From an uncultured Clostridia bacterium (lineage in GTDB: Bacteria > Bacillota > Clostridia > Oscillospirales > Butyricicoccaceae), in contig CAMEZQ010000020.1 of the NCBI GenBank assembly GCA_945947915.1, forward strand, positions 1 to 36,654: a stretch of DNA of 36,654 bases. Reading direction: 5' to 3'. Shown piece after piece: positions 31,304 through 36,654 of this stretch. The notes beneath the pieces are model-generated. The model made no database searches. It had not been told where the DNA came from and worked only from the letters and a program-made list of their open reading frames with translations. The translations under genes were made by a program, and so were the position numbers. Position 1 is the stretch's first letter. Each line of letters begins with the position of its first letter.

Positions 31304-32088
31304 TTCCGTTCCTCCTGTGTGATATTCTGGTCTTCTGATGTACAGCACGGCGCAAGATACCGCGGCTTGCCCCGGCTGATCTTCCCGTATTCAATGGCCT
31401 TTGCCGGGCAGCCGTTGATGCAGGCCATGCAGTGGGTGCAGTGCTTGCCCCACACCGGACGCCCCTGTTCCAGCCGGATATTCTGCAGCGGACAGACGGA
31501 GGCGCAGCGGCCGCAGCCGGTGCAGGCGTCTCCGGCGCGAAAGGCCCCGGCCCGCACGAAGCACCGGTAGAAAACGGCATTGACCGGTCCGCTTTTCAGG
31601 ACATCCGCCGGGCTTTCCCGCCGTGGTTCAAAGGCCTGCCCGGCCTCCAGCCGCCGAAGGCCTTCTTCCAGCACCGGCTCTGCCCGGGCGATGATGGCCT
31701 TTGCCTCCGCCTCGCCGGGCACCGGAAACATGGCCGTATAGTTTTCCGGCATGACCACCTCCAGAACGCCCTGGTACTCCAGCCCCTTATCCCGGCAGAG
31801 GGCGGCGAGATGGCGTCCGGCCGCGCCGATGTCGCTGCCGCAGGTCATGACGAACCACGCCTTCCGGCTGCCTTCAAAAGTGCCGCTGCGCAGAAAATCT
31901 TCAAAGATCCTCGGGATGCGCCAGGCATAGGTGGGGCAGACGAATACCCAGGGCCGGTCGGAGATCAGCTCGGCGGCGATGCCGTCCCGGATGAAGTGAT
32001 GGCAGTTGAGCACCCGGTCGCCCAGACGGCCGGCCAGCCATTGGGCGCAATACAGGCTGTTGCCCGTGCCGGTGAAACAAACGATCAT
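31300..32088 (-). CDS. EFR1 family ferrodoxin (flavodoxin-like plus two 4Fe-4S)
   Basis: The 262-residue protein joins an N-terminal flavodoxin-like domain to a bacterial ferredoxin end. FTGTGNSLYCAQWLA (5-19) is the FMN phosphate loop, and PTYAWRIPRIFEDFL the next loop. The ferredoxin end has two CxxCxxCxxxC clusters: Cys189-192-195-199 and Cys217-220-223-227. It is a typical EFR1 protein of anaerobic Clostridia, acting as an electron carrier between flavin and iron-sulfur partners in the cytosol. The gene is translationally coupled to the MBL hydrolase behind it and starts 15 bp after the nitrilase-family gene, so all three form one operon. The partner redox enzyme is not in view. Confidence 0.9.
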   Translation of the reverse strand: MIVCFTGTGNSLYCAQWLAGRLGDRVLNCHHFIRDGIAAELISDRPWVFVCPTYAWRIPRIFEDFLRSGTFEGSRKAWFVMTCGSDIGAAGRHLAALCRDKGLEYQGVLEVVMPENYTAMFPVPGEAEAKAIIARAEPVLEEGLRRLEAGQAFEPRRESPADVLKSGPVNAVFYRCFVRAGAFRAGDACTGCGRCASVCPLQNIRLEQGRPVWGKHCTHCMACINGCPAKAIEYGKISRGKPRYLAPCCTSEDQNITQEERK

Positions 32089-32103
32089 AAAGGCTTCCTC
32101 CTC

Positions 32104-33000
32104 TTATCGGATCTTTCGGTTTTCCGCCCGGATAAAAGGCGGGGCGATCTGCTCGTCGGTCAGCAGGCCGTATTTCCACGGGCGGCGGAAAGCGTTGCCG
32201 TGGACCTCACGCGCCCGGTAATCCCGCAGCCGGGCCAGGTCGAACTCGGCCACCCAGATGCCTTCCTCTTCCCCGGCCTCACAGATGCAGGTATCCCGCG
32301 ACCCCTCCATATCGGGCAGGTAGGCCACGCCGTCGAAGGCCGAGGAATGGCCGTTGCAGTCGGGCTGCCCCTTGGGGTAATTGCAGGTGGCAATGCCCAC
32401 CATGTTCTCGTAGGCCCGGCCCCGGAGCTGGCTCAGCCGGTTGATCTCCATGGGGCAGGCGTTGGGCACCAGCAGGATCTCCGCCCCCTTGAGCATCAGG
32501 ATGCGGGCGCTTTCGGGAAACTCCCGGTCGTAGCAGATCATGGCCCCCACCTGCATGTCGCCGCAGGCCGTATCCAGCGCGGCGACGTAAAAATCATCCC
32601 CCGGCGTCAACCGGCATTCCTCGCCGAAATCGCAGGTATGTACCTTGGCGTAGGTCAGCACCTGCCGGCCGTGCCGGTCGAAAAGGCAGAGGGTGTTGCG
32701 GGGCAGCGGCTGCCACGCTTCCAGCAGCGTGATGCCGATGGCCATATCCAGCTCGGCCGCCAAAGCGCCGAAGCTCCCGACGAAATCATCCCCGCAGGAA
32801 ATGGCCATGCCCTGCAGCGCGCACAGATCCTCGGGGATCTGATAGCCGCAGCTCCACATTTCCGGAAAAAGCGCCAGATCGGCCCCCATTTGCCTGGCTC
32901 TGCGGCAGGCCTCCATTCCCTTTTGACGATTGCCCTCCGCCGTCCCCGTCGGCCGCAGCTGCAGCAGAGCAACGCGGAAGATCTGCCCTTTCGGTGTCAT
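32104..33000 (-). CDS. Carbon-nitrogen hydrolase (nitrilase superfamily)
   Basis: The 298-residue enzyme hydrolyses a C-N bond in an amide or carbamoyl compound. The catalytic triad is visible: Glu47 in LALFPEMW, Lys119 in TYAKVHTCDF, Cys156 in MICYDREFPE. The second Glu (about 128, FGEECRLTPG) and the RAYENMVGIATCNYP region are also typical. It most resembles N-carbamoylputrescine amidase/beta-ureidopropionase-like branches, but the exact substrate is not certain. It is the first gene of an operon with the EFR1 ferrodoxin and MBL hydrolase. Its start lies 9 bases or so after a GGAGA-type site. Confidence 0.88.
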   Translation of the reverse strand: MTPKGQIFRVALLQLRPTGTAEGNRQKGMEACRRARQMGADLALFPEMWSCGYQIPEDLCALQGMAISCGDDFVGSFGALAAELDMAIGITLLEAWQPLPRNTLCLFDRHGRQVLTYAKVHTCDFGEECRLTPGDDFYVAALDTACGDMQVGAMICYDREFPESARILMLKGAEILLVPNACPMEINRLSQLRGRAYENMVGIATCNYPKGQPDCNGHSSAFDGVAYLPDMEGSRDTCICEAGEEEGIWVAEFDLARLRDYRAREVHGNAFRRPWKYGLLTDEQIAPPFIRAENRKIR

Positions 33001-33105
33001 ACCGGCATCTCCTTTCCCGTGGGCCGCACGCCCGGCGGCCTTTTTTTCAGTATAGCAGAATTTTCCTCCGAATACCAGCCGGAGCGAACCGGGGAAAATT
33101 TGCGT

Positions 33106-33134
33106 TTGACTTTTTCCCAGAAAAATGATATGAT
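33106..33134 (+). promoter_or_regulatory. Sigma-A promoter of the second MATE gene
   Basis: TTGACT (33106-33111) and TATGAT (33129-33134) are spaced 17 bp. The transcript would start near 33141 and pass through a hairpin leader before the ATG at 33248. Confidence 0.78.
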
Positions 33135-33140
33135 TTTTGC

Positions 33141-33220
33141 ATCAAAAAAGAATATTCAGCCGGCTTTTATGCGTGAAATGATCGGGGATCGCTGTTCCCC
33201 AATGATTTCACGCTTTTTTT
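33141..33220 (+). ncRNA. Candidate attenuator leader before the second MATE gene
   Basis: GCGTGAAAT (33171-33179) pairs with ATTTCACGC (33205-33213). An inner GGGGA/TCCCC stem (33184-33188 with 33196-33200) adds to it, and seven T follow directly. This is an intrinsic-terminator form placed between a promoter and its gene, 28 bp before the start codon. The 30 bases upstream hold no clear anti-terminator by eye. It parallels the leader of the first MATE gene in layout but not in sequence. Confidence 0.6.
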
Positions 33221-33247
33221 ATTGCCGCTGAAAGAAAGAAGGTTTTT

Positions 33248-34597
33248 ATGCAAAAAGAAAACAAAATGGGCGTGATGCCCATTCCGCGGCTGGTGCTGTC
33301 CATGTCGATCCCCATCATGATCTCCATGCTGGTGCAGTCGATGTACAACATCGTCGACAGCATCTTCGTGGCCCGCATCAGCGAGTCGGCACTGACCGCC
33401 GCTTCCCTGGCCTATTCGGCTCAGATCCTGCAGATCGCCGTGGCCGTAGGCACCGGCGTCGGCGTGAACGCGCTGGTCTCGCGGCGGCTGGGCGCCAAAG
33501 AATACCAGAAGGCCAACGAGGCTGCCGCCACCGGCCTGCTGCTGACCCTGCTCAGTTCCCTGCTCTTCGTGCTCTGGGGCCTGCTGGGCAGCCGGGCTTT
33601 CATCGGCATGTTCACCAGCGACCCCGTGATCCGGGACTACGGCACGACCTATCTGCGGATCTGCCAGATCTACGCCTCCGGCATCTTTCTGGGCACCTTT
33701 TTCCAGCGCATCCTGCAGGCGACCGGCCGCACCACCTCCAGCATGTTTGCCCAGATGGTGGGCGCCGTGACCAACCTGGTCCTCGACCCGATCCTGATCT
33801 TCGGCTATTTCGGCTTCCCCGCCATGGGCATCGCCGGCGCGGCGGTGGCCACCATCATCGGGCAGTGGCTGGCGGCGCTGGCCGGCCTGCTGCTCCATCT
33901 GCGGTATAACAAGGAAGTCCGGCTGACCTTTCGGGGCTTCCGGCTGCGCCGGGAGAACATCCTGGCCATTTACAAAGTCGGCCTGCCCACCATCCTGACC
34001 CAGGCCTTCGGCAGCGTCATGGTGGCGCTGATGAACAAGATCCTCATTCTGTTCTCTCCGACGGCCGTGGCTTTCTTCGGCGTTTATTTCAAGCTGCAGA
34101 ACTTTTTGTTCATGCCCCTCCACGGCCTGGGGCAGGGTTCGCTGCCCGTCATCAGCTTCAATTACGGCGCCCGCGACCGTGCCCGCATCGAAGAGACCAT
34201 CCGCACGATCGTCCGCTTCAGCCTGTGCATCGCCCTGATCGGCGCGCTGATCTTCCTGATCTTCCCCCGGCAGCTGCTCAACGCCTTCTCCGCCAGCGAC
34301 GCCATGAAGGAGATCGGCGTCCCGGCGCTGCGCATCATCTGCATCAGCTTCCTGCCCGCTTCCGTCACCATGATGATCGGTTATTCCCATTCCGGTCTGG
34401 GCAGCGGAATGGTCAACCTCTGCGCGACGGCGCTCCGCCAGTGCGTCGTCCTGCTGCCCTGCGTCCTGCTTCTGGGCCGGCTGGGCGGCATCGGCGCCAT
34501 CTGGTTCGCCTTTTGGATCGCCGAGGGCTGTGCCCTGGCCTTTGCCCTGCTGCGCCTGCGGCAGAGCCTGCGCCGCATCCGCAGCGAGCTGGCGTGA
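33248..34597 (+). CDS. MATE family exporter (second copy)
   Basis: A 449-residue MATE antiporter with twelve predicted helices. Visible family blocks are MPIPRLVLSMSIPIMISMLVQSMYNIVDSIFVARIS at the start, QRILQATGRTTSSMFAQMVGAVTNLVLDPILIFG, and GLGQGSLPVISFNYGA in the second half. AGAAGG lies 5 bases before the ATG. It is only distantly related to the MATE protein at 11316-12656, so these are not recent duplicates. It is monocistronic, with its own promoter, hairpin leader and terminator. Substrate unknown. Confidence 0.93.
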   Translation: MQKENKMGVMPIPRLVLSMSIPIMISMLVQSMYNIVDSIFVARISESALTAASLAYSAQILQIAVAVGTGVGVNALVSRRLGAKEYQKANEAAATGLLLTLLSSLLFVLWGLLGSRAFIGMFTSDPVIRDYGTTYLRICQIYASGIFLGTFFQRILQATGRTTSSMFAQMVGAVTNLVLDPILIFGYFGFPAMGIAGAAVATIIGQWLAALAGLLLHLRYNKEVRLTFRGFRLRRENILAIYKVGLPTILTQAFGSVMVALMNKILILFSPTAVAFFGVYFKLQNFLFMPLHGLGQGSLPVISFNYGARDRARIEETIRTIVRFSLCIALIGALIFLIFPRQLLNAFSASDAMKEIGVPALRIICISFLPASVTMMIGYSHSGLGSGMVNLCATALRQCVVLLPCVLLLGRLGGIGAIWFAFWIAEGCALAFALLRLRQSLRRIRSELA

Positions 34598-34612
34598 TCC
34601 TCTCAAAACAAG

Positions 34613-34646
34613 AAAAGACATCCCGCCCGGGCGGGATGTCTTTTTT
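34613..34646. terminator. Bidirectional terminator after the second MATE gene
   Basis: GACATCCCGCCC (34617-34628) is followed directly by its complement and six T, with four A before. It serves both converging genes. Confidence 0.85.
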
Positions 34647-34669
34647 CATGCCGGCTTTTTCTGAAAGCG

Positions 34670-35086
34670 TCACAGGCGAAACCCCATGGTGCTGAGGGCG
34701 GCGGCCGTCAGTCCGCAGCAAAACACCGTCGCGTCGACCCATGCGCTCCACCCGAACAGGCAGGAAATGACGGCAAACAGCAGAAATCCCAGCGCAAACT
34801 GTCCGAACCGGTGCAGGTGCTTTTGCGCGAAAGCCTTTCGCCGCCCGGAGCCTGCCGCCGCAGCCTGCGCATAGCTGACGCCGTTGTACCAGTAAACACG
34901 CTCCGTGCAGAGGATGATGTACCCCAGCAGCACCAGCGCCCAGGCCGTCAGATTGAGCAGGCTCCGCACCACCGCCGGTTCCGGCAGCGGCAGCCACCCC
35001 ACGGCCAGGCAGGCTCCGCCATAGCCGGCCAGCCACAGCCAGAAGCCGCCGTAGCTCTTTTTTCCCAGTTCCGCGCGCTCTTTCAT
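34670..35086 (-). CDS. Small four-helix membrane protein, unknown function
   Basis: This 138-residue protein shows four hydrophobic segments (about 15-33, 42-62, 93-112 and 116-134) separated by a basic loop with GSGRRKAFAQKHLHRF. I do not recognise the family. The ATG at 35086 overlaps the stop codon of the phosphatase remnant upstream (ATGA), so translation is coupled. A longer frame in the same register runs through that gene and is not supported by a ribosome site. The two probably form a short operon from the promoter near 35544. Confidence 0.7.
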   Translation of the reverse strand: MKERAELGKKSYGGFWLWLAGYGGACLAVGWLPLPEPAVVRSLLNLTAWALVLLGYIILCTERVYWYNGVSYAQAAAAGSGRRKAFAQKHLHRFGQFALGFLLFAVISCLFGWSAWVDATVFCCGLTAAALSTMGFRL

Positions 35087-35514
35087 CGGATGGGTTCCAG
35101 CATACGGCTGCAGAAATCCGCCTGCAGCCCGGCGGGCACCCCGGCCGCCTCCAGCCAACCGGCGATATTGCCGGTATTCAGGATCTCCAGCACCGCAGGG
35201 ATATTTTTGGGATGGGAATGGAGCGGCGTATCCTCTCCGGCCGTCTCCAGCAGGCCCCGCAGCTCCGGCCGGGCCGCGATGCGGCGTTTGAGCCCGTTTT
35301 CGTTATAAGTATGGCTGACCTGGTAGTCGGCCGTAATATCGGCCTCGCCGACCCCCAGACGCTGCAGCAGCGCTTCGTCACGAGCCGACAGATCAGCCAG
35401 CCCATCGGCGCGGTACAGCCGGTTCCAGGCCACCGCCTGCCCCGACGCCGTCAGAAAGCCGCCCAGATCACGGAAATTCTGCGGTCCGTCCATCGGTATG
35501 TGCTTCAAATGCAT
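35083..35514 (-). pseudogene. Tyrosine/serine phosphatase (IphP-like) with catalytic core deleted
   Basis: The 143-residue product matches both ends of the Y_phosphatase3 family. The N-terminal part is NFRDLGGFLTASGQAVAWNRLYRADGLADLSARDEALLQRLGV (7-55, shown here by its blocks). The C-terminal part is GEADITADYQVSH followed by NIPAVLEILN and WLEAAGVPAGLQ. Family members of about 230-260 residues carry between these the DLRs..E segment and the HCxxGKDRTG catalytic loop; both are absent. The join falls at residues 52-56 (35345-35361), where LGV occurs in both flanking blocks, which suggests an in-frame deletion between short repeats. Start, ribosome site (AAGGAGG, 8 bases) and promoter are intact, so it may be translated but should be inactive. 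Confidence 0.72.
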
Positions 35515-35543
35515 ACAGAGATCCCTCCTTGTTTCTGTATGCT

Positions 35544-35571
35544 ATTATAGCACGCGGGTGCGCCGCCGCAA
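35544..35571 (-). promoter_or_regulatory. Promoter of the phosphatase remnant operon
   Basis: An extended -10 TGCTATAAT (hexamer 35544-35549) lies 16 bp from TTGCGG (35566-35571). Confidence 0.6.
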
Positions 35572-35593
35572 CCCCCAGGGCAGCGCCGCGGGC

Positions 35594-36070
35594 TCATCCC
35601 TCCGTGCCGGACGGAATGGTGCGGACGCCAAAGAGAAAATATACCGCGCGAAACACCCAGACGCAGCCCAGGACGGCCCGGCCCGCGGGGACCTGATGCA
35701 TCATCACGAATCCGACGCTCATCAGCAGCGTCACAGTCACCATAATGCGGATCTTGGCGCCGCGGGTCATCCCCCGGCCCCGGACATAGCTTTCCAGGTT
35801 CTCTTTATAGAGCTTGGTTCCAGTGAACCAAGCGTGCAGGCGGCTGGAGCTTTTGCCGAAGCAGAAGGCGGCCAGCAGCAGGAAGGGAAAGGCCGTCAGC
35901 CGCAGCTCCCGCCCTCCGGCAGTGCCCAGATACAGCCCCTCCAGCAGCCGCGCGGCCGCCGCGATCATGCAGATATTGGCCGCCATGGCGCACCACTGGA
36001 AGGCCACGCTGCCGGCGATATATTTTTTGCTCTCGCTGACCGTGCCGATCAGCCGTTTATTGATCATCAT
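35594..36070 (-). CDS. Chimeric membrane protein: ABC-exporter N terminus joined to DUF454/YbaN C terminus
   Basis: The 158-residue protein has two parts. Residues 1-57 (MINKRLIGTVSESKKYIAG, then VAFQWCAMAANICMI) look like the start of a Clostridial heterodimeric ABC exporter, an amphipathic helix and the first membrane helix. From residue 60 on it is DUF454: FPFLLLAAFCFGKSSSRLHAW, YVRGRGMTRGAKIRIM, then two helices and a short tail, matching the YbaN core but lacking its own N terminus. The junction is near 35886-35908. No Walker motifs remain, so the ABC function is lost. An extended iron-box palindrome (36114-36151) lies upstream. AGGAG is 13 bases before the ATG, a long spacer. It may be a real in-frame fusion or an assembly join. 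Confidence 0.6.
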   Translation of the reverse strand: MMINKRLIGTVSESKKYIAGSVAFQWCAMAANICMIAAAARLLEGLYLGTAGGRELRLTAFPFLLLAAFCFGKSSSRLHAWFTGTKLYKENLESYVRGRGMTRGAKIRIMVTVTLLMSVGFVMMHQVPAGRAVLGCVWVFRAVYFLFGVRTIPSGTEG

Positions 36071-36113
36071 ATGCGTCTTTCTTCTCCTGTTTCCTTGTTC
36101 CTTCCCACTTGTA

Positions 36114-36151
36114 TGCGCCCATAGGTTAGCACAAGCTAACCTATGGGCGCA
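36114..36151. promoter_or_regulatory. Extended 38-bp iron-box palindrome
   Basis: The core 36124-36141 reads GGTTAGC-ACAA-GCTAACC. The symmetry extends perfectly to 17-bp arms (outer part TGCGCCCATA and its complement). It lies between the HMA gene stop and the chimeric gene start. It could act as operator for the second gene and as an mRNA hairpin for the first. Confidence 0.7.
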
Positions 36152-36177
36152 CGGCGGCCTTCCGCCGGCCGGCCCGT

Positions 36178-36435
36178 CTATCTTTTCCCGAAAAGGCCAA
36201 ATGCCTTTTTCTCATACGGCTCGGTACGAACGGCCGTCACGGCATAGCCGGCATCCGCCACGGCGGCTTTCAGCGCCGCCTCCTCCAGCGGCCCCTCGGC
36301 GATGATCTCCGCCTGACCCCTGCTGTGGGACGCCTTGACCTTTTTCACGGAAAACGCCCGGCGGATGGCGTCGTTCACATGCGCCTCACACATTCCACAG
36401 GCCATGCCGTCGATCTCCAGCGTGATTTTGACCAT
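36178..36435 (-). CDS. Heavy-metal-associated (HMA) domain protein, CopZ-like
   Basis: This 85-residue soluble protein has one HMA ferredoxin-like fold with the metal site GMACGMCEAHVNDAIRRAF (10-28; Cys13 and Cys16). The C-terminal tail EPYEKKAFGLFGKR is shared by a Clostridial subgroup. AGGAGG lies 7 bases before the ATG. CopZ-type proteins carry Cu(I), but this gene is preceded by the same palindromes as the two feo operons. A role tied to iron, zinc or manganese should therefore be considered. It is followed by the ABC/DUF454 chimera on the same strand. Confidence 0.9.
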   Translation of the reverse strand: MVKITLEIDGMACGMCEAHVNDAIRRAFSVKKVKASHSRGQAEIIAEGPLEEAALKAAVADAGYAVTAVRTEPYEKKAFGLFGKR

Positions 36436-36474
36436 GATCGATCCTCCTTATCTGTCCGGTCTATCCATCTCTCA

Positions 36475-36492
36475 AGTTAGGCAAAGCTAACT
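36475..36492. promoter_or_regulatory. Iron-box-like palindrome before the HMA gene
   Basis: The site reads AGTTAGG-CAAA-GCTAACT, one arm mismatch from the consensus. It lies in the HMA gene leader, 40 bp before the start codon. Confidence 0.7.
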
Positions 36493-36508
36493 TTAAGCTG
36501 AAAGAAAA

Positions 36509-36537
36509 GCGGCCGCAAGAGTTAGCGGCCGCTAATC
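36509..36537. promoter_or_regulatory. Iron-box-like palindrome and GCGGCCGC hairpin at the HMA promoter
   Basis: The box 36520-36537 reads AGTTAGC-GGCC-GCTAATC and lies 5 bp past the -10. GCGGCCGC occurs at 36509-36516 and again at 36525-36532. On the minus strand the two copies can pair into a 9-bp stem followed by TTTCTTTC, which resembles a leader terminator. Confidence 0.65.
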
Positions 36538-36542
36538 AAGTT

Positions 36543-36571
36543 ATCATACCACGCCGCGTTCTGGCTGTCAA
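36543..36571 (-). promoter_or_regulatory. Sigma-A promoter of the HMA gene
   Basis: TTGACA (36566-36571) and TATGAT (36543-36548) are spaced 17 bp on the minus strand. The layout, consensus promoter with iron boxes just downstream, copies that of the feoAAB operon. From 36572 to the right edge (83 bp) I see no gene. Confidence 0.82.
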
Positions 36572-36654
36572 TCAGCAAAATTCGGAAAGCGCCTGCCGAT
36601 TGTAGGATTGTCAAACATATTGGACAGAGAACTCGGAGGGAGATAACCAGCCGA

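Noticed and set aside
31432..33231. A 599-codon open frame on the plus strand.
   Set aside because: It lies opposite the EFR1 and nitrilase genes, both supported by catalytic or cluster residues.
33170..33232. A 20-codon ORF in the second MATE leader.
   Set aside because: It has no ribosome site, and its sequence is fully explained by the terminator hairpin.
33167..34621. A 484-codon frame on the minus strand, and similar long frames opposite the other transporters (11271-12560, 23906-25402).
   Set aside because: They are antisense to membrane-protein genes and show the Gly/Gln/His/Asp-rich composition produced by reverse reading.
36572..36654. A GGAGGGAG stretch at the right edge as the ribosome site of a plus-strand gene.
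   Set aside because: No start codon follows at a suitable distance before the window ends.

Overview
The window looks like chromosome of a GC-rich anaerobic member of the Clostridia (Bacillota), plausibly an Oscillospirales-type gut bacterium. This is inferred from the gene families (EFR1 ferrodoxin, DUF3048/YerB, DUF4364, NusG domain II and SLH-anchored proteins, two FeoB systems), strong AGGAGG-type ribosome sites, sigma-A promoters with 16-18 bp spacers, and compact operons separated by bidirectional hairpin terminators. I saw no rRNA, tRNA, CRISPR array, phage or insertion sequence.

Layout. 1-1948 holds a ferrous-iron operon (feoA-feoA-feoB, minus strand, feoB cut by the left edge). 1970-6725 holds a YibE/F membrane protein and a 1153-residue secreted metallophosphoesterase with SLH anchors. 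6877-8866 has an acetyltransferase and a YqhD-like alcohol dehydrogenase. 8936-11141 is a divergent BrnQ/XRE-regulator pair. 11154-12656 is a MATE exporter behind a terminator-type leader. 12731-15592 carries DUF4364, a DUF3048 lipoprotein and a BMP-family lipoprotein; 15720-17363 carries a DUF3298 protein, a signal-peptidase-like protein lacking its serine, and a NusG-II protein.

17435-21278 is a thiamin salvage operon under a TPP riboswitch: thiM, thiE fused to a HAD phosphatase, thiD, tenA. It abuts an operon of MFS exporter, cytidine-deaminase-like enzyme and thiamin pyrophosphokinase (thiN), preceded by a candidate leader peptide and hairpins. Together ThiM, ThiD, ThiE, HAD and ThiN could take salvaged precursors to thiamin diphosphate through free thiamin, without a ThiL kinase. 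Next come a xanthine permease and xpt, then a GntR/ABC operon, then a second iron transporter (FeoA-FeoB fusion, 28161-30524). 30599-33000 has an MBL hydrolase, an EFR1 ferrodoxin and a nitrilase-family hydrolase. 33106-34597 is a second MATE exporter, also with a hairpin leader. The right end has a small membrane protein, a tyrosine phosphatase lacking its catalytic loop, an apparent ABC-exporter/DUF454 chimera, and an HMA-domain protein.

The strongest system-level signal is an 18-bp palindrome (RGTTAGC-N4-GCTAACY) found nine times and only at four places: the feoAAB promoter, the feoA-feoB gap, the feoAB promoter, and the HMA/DUF454 locus. It marks a local metal regulon, probably read by a DtxR/MntR-type repressor that is not encoded here. 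Two neighbouring genes at the right end (35083-36070) both look like products of in-frame deletions, which deserves checking as biology or assembly artefact.
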